64,000 bases of DNA from Amborella trichopoda. Its lineage: Eukaryota > Streptophyta > Magnoliopsida > Amborellales > Amborellaceae. The position numbers and the translations under genes are program-made. The stretch covers positions 1,207,226-1,271,225 of the forward strand of contig NW_006499364.1 of assembly GCF_000471905.2 (NCBI RefSeq), given 5' to 3'. This document shows, one piece after another, positions 35,101 to 47,370 of this stretch. The notes under the pieces are model-generated. The model worked only from the letters and a program-made list of their open reading frames with translations. It searched no databases and was not told the origin of the DNA. Positions within the stretch are counted from its first letter, which is position 1. Each line of letters opens with the position of its first letter.

Positions 35101-35285
35101 GAGTGTTGAATTTTGTGCTAAAGGTAGGTGGCAGTTTGGGGGTTGAAGTTTGAAATTAAGAAGTTTGAAATTAAGAAGTTTGAAAAGCCATCTTTCAAAG
35201 ACCTTCATAGTATGATTTGGTTGTTTCAGCATTGTGATATGTACTGATGAGAGAGGAATTTTAATGTGAGGCAGGACACACCACA
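32166..35285. other. Unassigned DNA between two LTR-element blocks
   Basis: Not related to the family LTRs. 32166-32460 has a few gag-pol-like phrases but no open frame. 32460-32930 is GC-richer with short repeats. 32930-33080 looks like a leader with a CT run and a CAG/GTAAGT-type donor at about 33068. 33100-34170 is AT-rich with no gene seen. An array lies at 34190-34500, and 34500-35285 has nothing recognisable. This may be the older host DNA or another LTR element. Confidence 0.4.
34190..34500. repeat. Tandem array, about 52-60 bp unit
   Basis: Five to six copies of a unit with GTGTGAATGATGGTATCATG, CTGCTCATGTGATATGTGAA and TAGATACCTATT segments, becoming diverged after 34400. Confidence 0.8.
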
Positions 35286-38200
35286 CTTGGGTCCGTGACT
35301 CACTCGGGCTGACTCACGTGGGCACCCTCTTAGATCACGATGGAGAGCCCCCCCACTCCTACAACTGGTTCAGAATCGCCTCCTTGGCCTGTACTCTCCT
35401 ATTTTTGTAATCACACACACACGGTTGATTTACAAGACAAGTAGGCCAAGGGATCCCACCTTGTCTTTGGGCGAATGCACATAGACATGCACATTCAAAA
35501 GAAGAAGAAAAAGGGTAAGAGGATAGATGGAAGGAGAAGAAAGAGATAAGATAGAGGAAAGAAGAAGAGATAAATTTGACTAATTGGCTAGACTAACACA
35601 ATATCTAGACCAGCAAGTGATTGACCCAACGTGGTAGTAAGACGAGCACAGTAACTCAGTCCGACACGACGACAATACTACTCGACGATGGGGCTACCAT
35701 TACAGTGTTAATCTTAACCTTCCTTGATCAAAGAAAGAGGAAGAAGAAAGACAAAAAAGAGGTGAAAAGAAGCGAAAAAAAGATAGGATAAAAGAGAAGG
35801 GAAAAAAAGGAATAAAAGAGAGAAGAAAGGAGAGGAAAGAGAAGGAAGAAGGAAGAGAGGGGAGAAGAGAGAGAAGGAAGAGAGAGAAGAAAAAAGTAAG
35901 AAAAGAGAGAAAAAAGAGAAAAGAGAAAAGAGAAAAGAGAAACGTGGACGACGATGAGGTTCCACCGTCCATGACAGAAGAGGGAGAAAGGGAAAAGAAC
36001 ATGGACGGTAATGAGGCTCTGCCATCCATGATAGAAGAGGGAGAAAGGGAAGGGAACATGGACGGCGATGAGGTTCCACCGTCCATGACAAAGGAGAGAG
36101 AAAACATGGATGTCGATGAGTTTCCACCATTCATGACATAGGAGAGAGAAATTAGAAGAAAACATGGATGACAATGAGTGTCCATTGTTCATGACCGAAG
36201 ATAGAGATAATGAGAGAGAAGACATGGACGGTGATGAGGTTCTGTCGACCATGACATAGGAGAGAGAAAATAAAAGAAAACATGGATGGCGATGAGTTTT
36301 CACCATCCATGATAGAAGATAGAGAACATGAGAGAGAAGACATGAACGACGATGAGGTTCCACCATACGTGAAAGAGGAGAGAGAAGGAAAAGAAACATG
36401 GAGGTGATGAGGTTCCACCGTCCATGACAAAGGAGAGAGAAAACATGGACGGTAATGAGGTTCTGCCATCCATGACAAAGGAGAGAGATAATATGGATGA
36501 CGATAAGCTTTTACCATCCATGACATAGGAGAGAGAGATTAGAAGAAATCATGGACGACGATGAGCTTCTATCGTCCATGATAGAGGAGAGAGAAAATGA
36601 AAGAAAATATGGATGGTGATGAGCTTCTGTCATCCATGATAGAGGAAAGAGAAAATAAAAACATGAATGGCCGATGAGCTTCTACCTTCCATAACAGAGG
36701 AGAGAGAATATGGATAACGATGAGCTTCTACCGTCCATAATATAAAAGAGAGAGACTATAAGAAAACATGGACAGTAATGAGCTTCCACCATTTATGAAA
36801 TAGGAGAGAGAATAGAAGAAAACATGGATGATAATGAGCTTCTGTCGCCCATATAGAGGAGAGAGAAAATAGAAGAAAACATAGACAGTGATGAGCTTCT
36901 ACTGTCCATGACATGAGAGAGAGAGAAAAGAAGAAAACATGTACAACGATGAGCTTCTATCGTCCATGACAAAGGAGAGAGAAAATAGAAGAAAATATAA
37001 GTGGTGATGAGCTTCCGCTGTCCATGACATAGGAGAGAGAGAATATAAGAAACATAGATGGCGATGAGCTTCCACTGTCCATGACATAGGCGAAGAAACA
37101 TAGGAACTTGGACAGAGGCCCGGCCTGCCACTCAGTTAAGGGCTAGCTCACTGTTTATGTTCCAAGGGTAAGAAGACGTCATACTTGGTGATAGGCTTCA
37201 CCGTGCATGAGTGAAGAAGAGAGAGAAAGAAGAGATCAAGAAGAAAGAATATAGAGACTAAGAAAGCGAGGAAAGAGAAGGAAAGATAGAAGAGAGAGGA
37301 GGAAAGTGAATAAAGAAGATCAAGAAAGAGAGGAAAGAGAAAAAGATAGACGAGAGGAGAGAGAAAGAGAAACAAAAAAGGAGCTGAGAGAAAGAGATAG
37401 ACGATAAGAAAAGAGAGAAAAGAGGAGAGGGAAAGAGAGAGATGAGACGAAAAAAGAGGAGAGAGATAAAGATAGATAAGAAGAAGATAGTAAAAGAGAG
37501 AGAAAATAAGAGGTGAGAAAGAGAGAGATGCGAGGAGGAGAGAGAAAGAGAGAGAAAACATGAGGAGCGAGACCTAGAGAGATGAGAGGAGAAAAAGAGA
37601 GATGAGAGGAGGAGAGAGAAAGTTACCTTCACCAAAGGGTATCTAAATTTTTCTTTTCTCTCCTCTCTCTCTTTCCATGATGTGCCCATAATTTCAATGT
37701 GAAAACTCTCAAATTTTATTCATGAGATTGGAAAACTGAGAGGTCCTTGACAATTAGGGTTTGCATGTATTTATATAATTGGGCTCAAATATGGGTGGAT
37801 GCCAAAAATCTAGCCTAGTTGATGATAATTACAATTTAATTGAATTAAAATAAAATCTAAAAATAGGTGCAAAAGAATTGTTTTGCCCCTGCCTAATAAT
37901 ACATGAAATTTCAAAACAACCCCTGCTGTTGCCTTAGAACGTGCAGGATCTCCCATGGCTGATTCGGGGTCTCTCCTGTGTTTGTTTAGCAAAAATATGA
38001 TTGCTTTCTTGTCGGACTCGTTAGGACGATCGATTTGATACCAACTTCAAGCCACGGATCATGTGACTCAAAATTTGTATAGATCTTGAAAACTTCCAAT
38101 TGATAGTGTGTTTTTTTCTTGATTTTTTTCTTTGGTTTCTTTGTTAAATTGCATTGAGCTCTCCATCATGATCATGTTGCAATAAACATAGCTCGATTTC

Positions 38201-39065
38201 GTGTCCGGACGAAGATTTCGTCGTCTTGGGTTTTTGGCCGGATCTTGAAATCTGAAGTTCGAAATCTACAACAACTTTGACACCTTTGTGTGTCGAATCC
38301 AACCATTCATCATACATAGGGTTTTGACCAGACATATCTTTGGACCTTACATACATAATGTAATTAGTTTCGTGTTGATCGGGTACGCGGGCGTCGTGAT
38401 ATGAGTGTTCAAGGGAGGCATGTTGCTTCTAAATTTTCTGCATCTGTCTTCACGAAGCGCTAACTTCTCTCTAGTTTTTCTCCCTGCTCAGGTATTGTCA
38501 GGAGGTCGTGCCACAAATCAAGACGCTTGTCTTCACAAGACGAACACGCTCACCAAATTTGAGCGTGATCCTACTCAAGATGAGTGAGATACAAGTCTTC
38601 AAAGTTATTTCTCGTGACTGTCCAAACCAGTCTCCTGTAATGGATATTGGTGCACGGAGGCGGCACGGGAATAGCGTTTGGCCTACCCCTTTTAATATTT
38701 CACCCATAACTTTGCCCTCAAATGTCTGTTTAAGCCGAAACTTGACCCCTAGGGGTTTTTGACCATGTCGGATCTAATGGCGGTTGTCCCATAGCTGTTT
38801 GATGCACCAAAAAAAGAGTTTTTTTTACGGGGTCCGTTTCATGATGCTAAAGGTCAATTTTTCTAAAATTGTTTCTTTGTTTGTGCTGCCTTAAACATGT
38901 TGCATTGTGATGAAACTTGGCAGGGGGCATTTTGGAGTGCTTAGGAAGATTCTGACCCATTATGGGGAAATTATGAGATTCTCAAGAATTCATCAAGACT
39001 TTATTGATCGGCTTCTCTTTTATTTCACATCGGGGATTCAAGATGTAGAAAAATGTCTTCAAATA
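35286..39065 (-). repeat. Minus-strand LTR of a fourth family copy (5'-truncated at left)
   Basis: Enters the LTR at about 35286 within U5 (…ACTCACTCGGGCTGACTCACG), lacking the TGGTTAGG end. It ends GTCTTCAAATA at about 39065 and continues into the usual internal sequence (39066-39934), so it is a 3' LTR. The donor-like AAG/GTAACT lies at 37626. The acceptor near 35408 is lost (ATTACAA). TATA-like ATTATATAAATACA reads on the minus strand near 37765-37780. Confidence 0.72.
35740..37620. repeat. GA tracts and hairpin minisatellite in the fourth LTR
   Basis: 35740-35945 and 37200-37620 are GA-rich. 35940-37100 holds about twenty units of an ACATGGACGGCGATGAGCTTC + TACCGTCCATGAC + A-GGAGAGAGA pattern, where CATGGACGG and CCGTCCATG form a near-perfect inverted repeat around a 12-14 base loop. 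Unit length alternates because of variable GA spacers. Confidence 0.8.
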
Positions 39066-39934
39066 GCTTACCCCATCGGATGTTGTGCTTCTAGAGAAGA
39101 GAGAAGGACAACATTCAGAAAATTTCCTTCGGCTTTTTTACTTCTTTCTTCGTTGCCACAAGGCCACATGAAAGCTGTGGAGATCCACATAATGACGTAA
39201 CTAGGATGCTCAAACGTTTAGATGCAATGTACAGGTCCATCCGTGGAGACTTAGGTGGGAGAAGAGACTTTTGAGTGATCCTATCAAACTCCTCACCCTC
39301 GCATGGACTGTTAGTAATTTTGACAACTAAGGATTTTGTACGGATCTCATTGGTAAAAATTCGGCCCGTCTGATGGTGAAGTGCTATGCTTAAGGGCATT
39401 TTACCCATATGGTATGGGTTTGTTTGTGTTGTTGTTTGTTCTAGATGGTTTGCTTAAGGGCCTTCTATTGGTGGCTGTCTGTGTTTCACACCAGATTTTG
39501 CTTGGTGGGCAGGGTACCTTAGTTTATCGAGGTGACCAGCTTTGGGTATAAACCCTGCTTACTGCTAGCAGTTTCAACAATTAGAATACCTCTCTTCTTT
39601 GTCCGAGGTGACCCTTGAGTGCGCAATCCTATTGCTCCATAACATGTCCAAGGTCTGGGTAACTTGGCTTTCATAGGGCGTCTTCAATATCTTGGAGTGC
39701 GTTAGTGACCTCTTGGGAATAGTGCTCTTCTTCATGAGACTTGTCTTTCCTTCTTGGCGAGGCTTCTATCCTTCAAGTCCTTTTTCCGAATGGACTTAGG
39801 CTGTCTGAATATTTCCTTGATGCTCATCTTTTTGGGTCTTGATATTGTGACACCAGGAATTTTTCCTTTGAATGTTGGTTGAAGCTGCCTATAGAGGCGA
39901 ACGCTGCATCAACCTATTTATTGGTTCGAGTGTC
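39066..39934 (-). other. Internal 3' sequence of the fourth copy
   Basis: Matches 3123-3790, 17272-18940 and 41104-42130. Interrupted at 39935 by the TGGCTAGCTGCC end of another LTR. No coding frame is shared between copies. Confidence 0.6.
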
Positions 39935-41103
39935 TGGCTAGCTGCCTTGATTTCACCCTCCAAATTAGGATGATCGGCCAGCATAAGTCTCGGGTTTCAA
40001 GGAGACCCAGGATTTTGAGATTGCTCTCTTGGGAACCTCATTCGAGAACAAGGGTAGGTATTACTAATCGATAAGACAGGAATTTAAGGTGGGTTCGGGA
40101 TTTACTCGGGCTGGCTCATGTGGGCGCCCTCTGAGATCACGAAGAATCTCCCTTGGCTTGTATTATCCTGTTTTATGCAGTCACCCACATATGTCAAATA
40201 TTTATATGACAGGTGGGTCAACAGACCTCACCTTGCTTTCGAGTGAATGTACACAAGCATGCATATTAAAAACGAATCAGAGAATAATGAGAAAAGAAAG
40301 ATGGGGGAGAAAAGAGTTTGATCACGCGAGGAGATCAACACAGTGACTAAGCTGGTAGGTAATTGGCCTGATGTGGTAATAAAATGGGTTCGGTAACTCA
40401 GACCGACTCAACATAATTACTATTAAACGTCAATACTGACTAGCTAGACATGATGGTTAGTCTATCGGGGCAATAAAGTGGGCACAATAATTCTGGCACA
40501 ACAACATTACGGCTAGATGACAAGACTACCATCAAACCAAAGAATAACAAAAAGAATGGAGATCATAGAGAAATAATAAGAAGTAAGATAAGATAAGAAA
40601 CACGGAATAGAAAGAAGGAGAGGAAAAGAAAGAAAGGAGGGGAAGAGTGTGAGAAAAACCCACCTTTAATGGTGTTTTGGTGTAGGGTGGCCACACCGGA
40701 ATAGTGTACGACCTACCCCTTTTCGATATTTTACCCATAATGTTGTCCTGGAGTGCTCGATTTAAGCTGAAACTTGACCCATGGGGATTTATGATCATAT
40801 CAAATCCAATGGCGGTGGTCCCACAACTGTTTGATGCACCAAAAATATATCTCTAGTTACGAGGTCCATTTCAAAGTGCTAGGGGCCAATTTTTTTGAAA
40901 TTGTTTCTTTGTGTTCACTGCCTTAGATATGTCTGATTGCGATGAAACTTGACAAGTGGCCTTTTGGAGTGCTAATGAAGATCTTGACCAACTCTGGAGA
41001 AATTATGAGACTATCAAAATTTCCATTGTTTTGTAGGCTTTATTGACTTGCTTCCTCTTTATTTCGCATCAGAGACCAAGGTGCTGAAAAATGTGTTCAA
41101 ATT
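39935..41103 (-). repeat. Minus-strand 3' LTR of a fifth copy, with internal deletion
   Basis: It opens TGGCTAGCTGCCTTGATTTC and ends TGTTCAAATT at 41103. Near 40665 the sequence jumps from U5/R (…GTGAGAAAAACC) to late U3 (TTTAATGGTGTTTTGG), removing about 1.5 kb with the TATA box and the minisatellite. Confidence 0.7.
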
Positions 41104-42387
41104 GCTTGCCTTGCTGAATGTTGTGCTTCGAGAGAAGTGAGAAGGATGACATTTGAAAAATTTCCTATGACTTTATTACTTTTTTTTTTCGAGTCACATG
41201 ACCATGTGAACACCGAGGAGATTCATGCAATCGTGTGACCAGGATTCTCAAACGCAAGGATGCATTGTTCACAGGTCTGTCTATGGACACTTTAGAGGGA
41301 GAAGAGACTTTTTTGAGGGATCTTATCGAAGTCCTTACCCTCATGTGGACTGTTTTCGATTCTGAAGCTGAGGATTTTATATGGACCTTGTTAGTTAGAA
41401 TCAGGCCCGTCTGGCACATGAGTGCCATGTCGAAGGGAATTGTTTCCATTTGATATGGGTTTCTTTGTCTTGGACGGACAACAAAAGAGCCTTTGATCGG
41501 TGCTCGTCTTTGTCGTGCACTAGTTGTTCCTTGGTATGTAGGGCACCTCAGTTTATCGAGGTGACCAGCTTTGAGTACAACCCCTACACACTGCTAGTAG
41601 GTTGTTACATAGCAGGTCCAAAGTCATGGCTGACCTAGCATTCTGGGGGCATATTTTGGTTGGTTGGAATGATTTCCTTGATGGTTTTCTGAAGAACCTT
41701 TGGTTGGTGCTATTTGTTGCTACACCAGGTTTGCTTTTGACAGTCAAGATATGTCTGTGGGCCCCATCTCAAGGTCTAGTCGGGGGCATTTTTTAGCCAG
41801 TCTCGAAAGTATAGGCTTGTCGGCTAGAGGGAATTGTGGTAAGGTAGACTGAAGTCTCTAGCAGTTTCGTCCTGGATTTGTCAGTTTCTTGCCTTCGTAG
41901 TGGCCTTTAGCTTTTTTAGAGTGTGTTTGTGACCTCATGGGGATAGTGTTCTTCCTAATGAGACTTGTCTTGCCATCTGGGCAAGTATTCTGTCTTTTGA
42001 GTCCTTTTTGCGAACTCAGGCTGTTGGAATCTTTTTCTTGAAGCTCGTATTTTTTGGGGTCTTATTATGGTGACGCTAAGGATTTTGTTTATAGTGTTGG
42101 CTGAAGCCGCCTGTTGAGGCGAGTGCCGCATAAACTTGTTTATTGGTCTAAGCGTCCTTTATAGATTTTCACTTGAACTTGGGAAGCGGTGCCGTAGAGA
42201 CGATTTTACCCACTTCCTTTTTATTTGGGGCTCTTTTACCCATGACCTTTCGATCATGTTGACCCTTTATTCTCAATTTTTACTCACGATACCCTTTCCG
42301 GTTTTTACCGTGCCTAGCTTTTATTCACGAAACTCTTTTACTCATAATTTCATGACCATGCTCATTCGTCATTTTTACTCATGACGT
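41104..42387 (-). other. Internal 3' sequence of the fifth copy, left of element C
   Basis: Same non-coding internal segment as 3123-4040. It stops at 42387 where the plus-strand element C begins, and similar sequence resumes at about 47371. Confidence 0.6.
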
Positions 42388-43732
42388 TGTTTGAACACAT
42401 TTCTCAGCACCTTGGTCCCTGATGCGGAATAAAGAGGAAGCAGGTCAATAAAGCCTACAAAATAGTGAAAATTTTGAAAGTCTCACTATTTCCCTAGAAT
42501 TGGGCAAGATCTTCAACATTCCAAAAGGCCACCTACAAAGTTTCATGGCATTCAGACATTTCTAAGGCAGTGAACACAAAGAAACAATTTTGGCAAAATC
42601 GTCCTCTAACACCCTGAAATGGACCCCGTAAGTAGAACTATTTTTTTGGTGTGTCAAACTGCTGTGGGACCATCGCCATTGGATTCAGCATGGTCAACAC
42701 CCTTATGGGTCAAGTTTCGGCTTAATCGGGCACTTTAGGATAAAGTTACGGATAAAATACCGAAAAGGGGTAGGCCGCACACTATTCCCGTGTGGCCACC
42801 TTATACCAAAACACCATTAAAGGTGGTTGTTTTCACAATTACGGGCAGTAACTTTTGAGGCCTATATCTCACTCGATCCAAGTCGGATCTCCCTCAACTT
42901 TGGTGAGTGTGTTCGTCTCGTCAAGATGAGCATTTTGATATGTGGTACGCCTCATGACAATGCCCGAGCAGGGAGAAAACTAGAAAAAAGTTATAGAAAA
43001 TGCAGCAGAAAATTCAGTGAAGAAAATTGCAAAAAATTCAACAGCAGTACGCCTCACTTGAGCAGCCAAATCATGGCGCTCGCGTACCCGATTGACATGA
43101 AACCATTTGTATTATGTGCGTAAGGTCTGAGGCTATCTTTGGCCCGAACCTCACGTACAATGAACTGTTGGATTTCACACATAGAGGGGTCGAAGCTACT
43201 GTAAATTCCACTCGTCAGATTTCAAGATTCTGATAAAAAACTCAAGATGACGACAAAAAATGCAAAATGACAAAATCTTCATTCAGACACGAAATAGAGC
43301 TGTGCTTGTTGCAATGTGATCATGACGGCATGGTCAGTGCGATTGAGCAAAGAAACATAATAAAAACATCAAGGAACGAGTGCACAATCGATCCAAAGTT
43401 TTCAAGATTCATCCAAAATTCAAGTCTCATGATCATTGCTAAAAAACATAGTTCATGGCTCGAAATTAGTATCAAATCGATCGCCATACTGGGCCCTACA
43501 AGGAAACAATCATCTTTCTATTAAACGAGCATCAGATCAACCCCAGATTAGTCATAGAAGATCATGCAAGTTCTCGAGCAGCAACAAAGGCTGTTCTAAA
43601 ATTCTACACATTGTTAGTCAAGGGCACAACAATCCTTTTGCACTCATTTTTAGAGTTTCTTTTAATTCAATTAAATTGTAATTATCAATTTTAAGTAGTT
43701 TTTGGGCATCCACCCATGTTTGGGCCCAATTC

Positions 43733-43740
43733 TATATAAA
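43733..43740 (+). promoter_or_regulatory. TATA box of element C
   Basis: CTATATAAAC, preceded by CCCATGTTTGGGCCC at about 43714-43728. Confidence 0.65.
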
Positions 43741-43880
43741 CATGCAAAGCTTCATTCTAAAAAGGCCTTCGATTCGTTTCTTGAATCAATCAATAATTTC
43801 ATTTTTGCTTGAGCTCGTGGGTGTGTCTTAGAGCGAGAGAGAAAGGAGAGAGAAGAAAAGGGCTAACACTCCTTGATAAG

Positions 43881-45763
43881 GTAACCTTCTCTCTCCTCCC
43901 TTCTTTTTTACTCCTCTCTTTCTTTTTCCTCCCCTCTTTCTCATCGCTCTCTCTTTTGCTCTCCTCCCCTTCTCATCTCTTTCTCTTTCTCTCTCTTCTT
44001 CTCATCTCTTTCTCTCTCCTCCCCTCTTCATCTCTATCCCTCTTTCTCTCTTTCTTTTTCTCATCTTTATCTCTTTTTCTCTCTCTTCTTTGTCTAACGC
44101 TGCTGGTGATGCTCAACACCGTCTTTGTCTTCTGTCTTTTCTTTATCTAACACAGCCGGTGATGCTCAGCACCGCGTGTGTCCTCTCTCTCCTCTCTTCT
44201 TAATGCAACTGATGATGCTTAACATTGTCTATGTCTTCTCTCTCTTCTTTGTCTAACGCAGCTGATGATGCTTAATGCTGTCTGTGTCTTCTCTCTCTTC
44301 TCCATCTAACGCAGTCGGCGATGCTCAGTGCCATCTGTGTCTTCTCTCCCTTCTTTATCTAACGCAACTGGTGATGCTTAGCACCACTTGTGTCCTCTCT
44401 CTCCTCTCTTCTTAACATAGTTAGTGATGCTTAGCACCTTATGTGTCTTCTCTCTCTTCTTTGTCTAATGTAGCCGGCGATGCTTAGCACCGTCTGTGTT
44501 TTCTTTCTCTTCTCTGTCTAATATAGCCGGTGATGCTTAGCGCTGTCTGTGTCTTCTCACTCTTCTTTGTCTAACAGGGCCAGCGATGCTCAGTGTCGCC
44601 TGTGTCTTATCTTTCCTCTTCTTGTAACACAATCGATGATGACTCAACATCATCTGCGTCTTCGCTCTCTTCTCCGTTTAACGTAGCCAGCGATGCTTAG
44701 CACCATCTGTGTCTTCTCACTCTTCTTAGTCTAACACAGTTGGCGATGCTTAGTGCTGCTTGTGTCTTATCTCTCCTCTTCTTCTAACACAGTCGTCGAT
44801 GGCTCAACACCGTCTGTGTCGTCACTCTTCTTTGTCTAACGCAGCCGGTGATGCTTAAAGCTGTCTGTGTCCTCTCTTTCTTCTTCTTTTAAACACAGCC
44901 GACGATGCTCAATGCTGCATGTGTCTTATCTCTCTTCTTCTTCTAACACAGCCGGCAGTGCTCAGCACTGGCTATCTTATCTCCTCTTCTTCTAACACAA
45001 CCGATGATGCTTAGGGCCGTCTGTGTCTTATATCTCCTCTGCTTCTAACACAGTCGGTGATGGCTTAGTGCCGTCTGTGTCCTCTCTTTATTGTTCTTTT
45101 CACACAGTCAGTGAAGCTTAGTGCTGCTTGTGTCTCCTTCTTTCTCTCTCTTCTCTCTTCATGTCATAGCCGGTGGAGACTTATCGCCCACTAAGTTTTG
45201 TTCTTCCCTTCTCATTGTCGTCTGTGTCTTTGCACCTTCCTTCTCTCTTTTCTCACACTCTTCCCCTCCTTTCGTTCTTTTCCTCTCCTTCTTTCTATTC
45301 TCTGTTTGTTCTCTTATCTTTCTTCTTATTCTTTCTCTATGATCTCCATTCTTTCTGTTATTCTTTCGTTTGATTAAGAGAGGTCGAGATTAGCCTTCCA
45401 TGGTAGTCTTGTCGTCTAGCCGTAATGTTGTTGTGCCAGAATTACTGTGCCTGCTTTATTACCCCAATAGACTAACCATCATGTCTAGCTAGTCAGTATC
45501 AGTATTGATATCTAGTAGTAATTCTGTTGAGCCGATCTGACTTACCAAGCCCGTTTTACTACCACGTCAGGCCAATTACCTACCATCTTAGTCAATGTGT
45601 TGATCTCCCCGCTTGATCAAATTCTTCTCTCCCCCATCTTTCTTCTCTCATTATTCTCTTCTTCTTTTTGAATATGCACAGTTGTGTACGTTCACTCTAA
45701 ACCAAAGTGAGGTCTGTTTACCCACTTGTCTTATAAACATTTACCATATGTGTGTGTTTGCAG
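43881..45763 (+). other. Predicted R-U5 leader intron of element C
   Basis: Donor GATAAG/GTAACC at 43880/43881 and acceptor TGTGTTTGCAG/A at 45763. The interior is pyrimidine-rich with a minisatellite. The sequence after the acceptor (AAAACAAGAGAATACAAGCC) is far better conserved between copies than the interior. Confidence 0.45.
44090..45130. repeat. Hairpin minisatellite in the element C LTR (about 55 bp unit)
   Basis: Nearly twenty units of a TCTAACGCAGCC + GGTGATGCTTAGCACC + GTCTGTGTCTTCTCTCTCTTC pattern. The GGTG…CACC core is self-complementary. Confidence 0.8.
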
Positions 45764-46038
45764 AAAACAAGAGAATACAAGCCAAGGGAGGCGGTTATGA
45801 ACCACTTTTACTACTGGGGGTATTTCTTCGTGATCAAAGAAGGCGCCCACATGAGCCAACCCGACTAAGTCCCCAACCCACCTTAAATTCCTCTCTCATC
45901 GGTTAGTAACACCTGCCCTTGTTCTCAAACGAGGTTCCCGAGAGAGCGATCTCAAAGTCCTTGGTCTCCCTGAAACCCAAAACGTGTGCCGCCCGATCAT
46001 CTTGATCCGGAGAGTGAGTACAAGGCACCTAACTAGCA

Positions 46039-46057
46039 TGGTGACTCCATTGAGGAC
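46039..46057 (+). other. Primer-binding site of element C
   Basis: TGGTGACTCCATTGAGGAC begins three bases after the LTR end, as in element A. Confidence 0.7.
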
Positions 46058-46113
46058 TTATTACCCCTTAGTCAGATCATACTTGTTGAGCTAAGTTTCT
46101 CCCATTATTTTAT

Positions 46114-46860
46114 GTGTCTGCACTTATGGTTGCTGGGTTTTGTAGCCCATTCATCCGGATCGAGGATTTTCTTATCCCCGCATTCGTGAGTGTCCCTAGG
46201 GAACAAGTTCCACTAACTTCGTTCCCAACCCTTCTTTTGAGCAAAGACCCTAGGTGTAGCTCCCAGGTCTTAACCTGGATTGGCATGAGGAGGGACCTAA
46301 AAGTTCTTAACTCCCCATCTCTTAGCTCTGGCGGAACCTCCACCAAGGTTACTTGCATCGGCAGCACATCCGTTGCCGCACACAGCATCCACCTTGCCAC
46401 CGGCAAGCCACTTTTCGGTTGTATTGCTGAGGTACACCAGAAGGCTGCCCAGTCCCTCTCTGCAAAAGGAAAACAAATTTCCATTGCTCTTGTTTGTTGC
46501 AGCAAGGCTACCCCCCACATTTCAGCACCACCATGAGCCTCTATCCTTAGAGTCTCAACACATTGAGGTGGAGACCTTACGTCCTCCACCCCTTGCACAC
46601 ACCATAAGGCTCGTGAGTCACCCACTCAAGCTACTTCTCGAGGCAACCCTTATGTTAGATCAGGCCATCGCTCAGGATTGGACCTCTCAAGGCCAGGTCC
46701 TGTACATGTTGCTCATATGCATCTCACTGCTCGAGGTAACACCATTCCTGTGCCATCCCGAGTACACAGGAGACAACCTTCTCGTCCTCCAACTCATCAC
46801 ACATAAGCACACTCTGTAAGGGGCAGGCCTCCACCTGTCCTCGTGCAAACACTTGCTCGA
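46114..46860 (+). pseudogene. Leader ORF of element C
   Basis: The best-preserved copy of the ORF upstream of gag. 46114-46536 is open for 140 codons and reads SPFIRIEDFLIPAFVSVPRE, SFPTLLLSKDPRCSSQVL, IGMRRDLKVLNSPS and GTSTKVTCIGSTSVAAHSIH. A later block in another frame (about 46715-46860) has HMHLTARGNTIPVPSRVHRR and a Pro-rich end matching A and B. No transmembrane segment or known domain is obvious. The start codon is uncertain. Confidence 0.55.
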
Positions 46861-47370
46861 GCCTGAGCTGACCCTCTGGTCACCCGTGATCCTTCTTCAA
46901 GGGGAGAACACGTGTCAATATTTCAGACGGCCCCTCGCCCTTTATCAGGCGTTCTCATGAGTTAGCCCTACTCTTTCCTGCTTCTCCTTCTTCAAGCAAG
47001 CACCTTAGTCCATGGTACCCGAAGACCTTCCCCAAGAGCACCATTCTGAACTAGTCCCGTCATTTTGGTCGTGCCTCTTAAGCCCACAAGAGAGCTCGGG
47101 CAACGACCTTATGGAAAATCAAGTCTTTCATCCTTCCCAGCCTAAGATGACTCCAGTCCTTGGCCCTCATCCTTTACCGCACTTGATGGAGACAACCCTC
47201 TCTTATACGAGAAGAGCTGACCAGCTGCTTGCCCGATCATAGTTTTGGCGCAAAGTCCATCAAAACCTCAAAGCTAAACGAGATAGGGGTCTGAGAATTC
47301 TCATCAAGGTAACCAGATCTGATGAACCTTTTCACCAGAACCCTTCTACCCTCTTCAGATGTCGAAGCCT

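Larger units (their letters stand above)
42388..46035 (+). repeat. 5' LTR of element C
   Basis: U3 is 42388 to about 43765, with the TATA box at 43733-43740 beside CCCATGTTTGGG. R-U5 runs to CACCTAACTA at 46035 (the final CA has become TA). It contains a CT-rich tract (43890-44090), a hairpin minisatellite (44090-45130), and the exon-like conserved segment after 45763. Confidence 0.78.
42388..47370 (+). mobile_element. Element C: plus-strand family member, 3'-truncated
   Basis: It starts TGTTTGAACACATTTC, the outer LTR end in the opposite orientation to all sequence on its left. It contains a complete 3.6 kb 5' LTR, a primer-binding site and the leader ORF, then breaks off near 47370 before gag. 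The left flank ends GACGT, and no matching right duplication is seen because the right part is lost. Confidence 0.7.

Noticed and set aside
35700-37690. Minus-strand frames up to 223 codons
   Set aside because: Translations of the hairpin minisatellite and GA tracts. They change between LTR copies.
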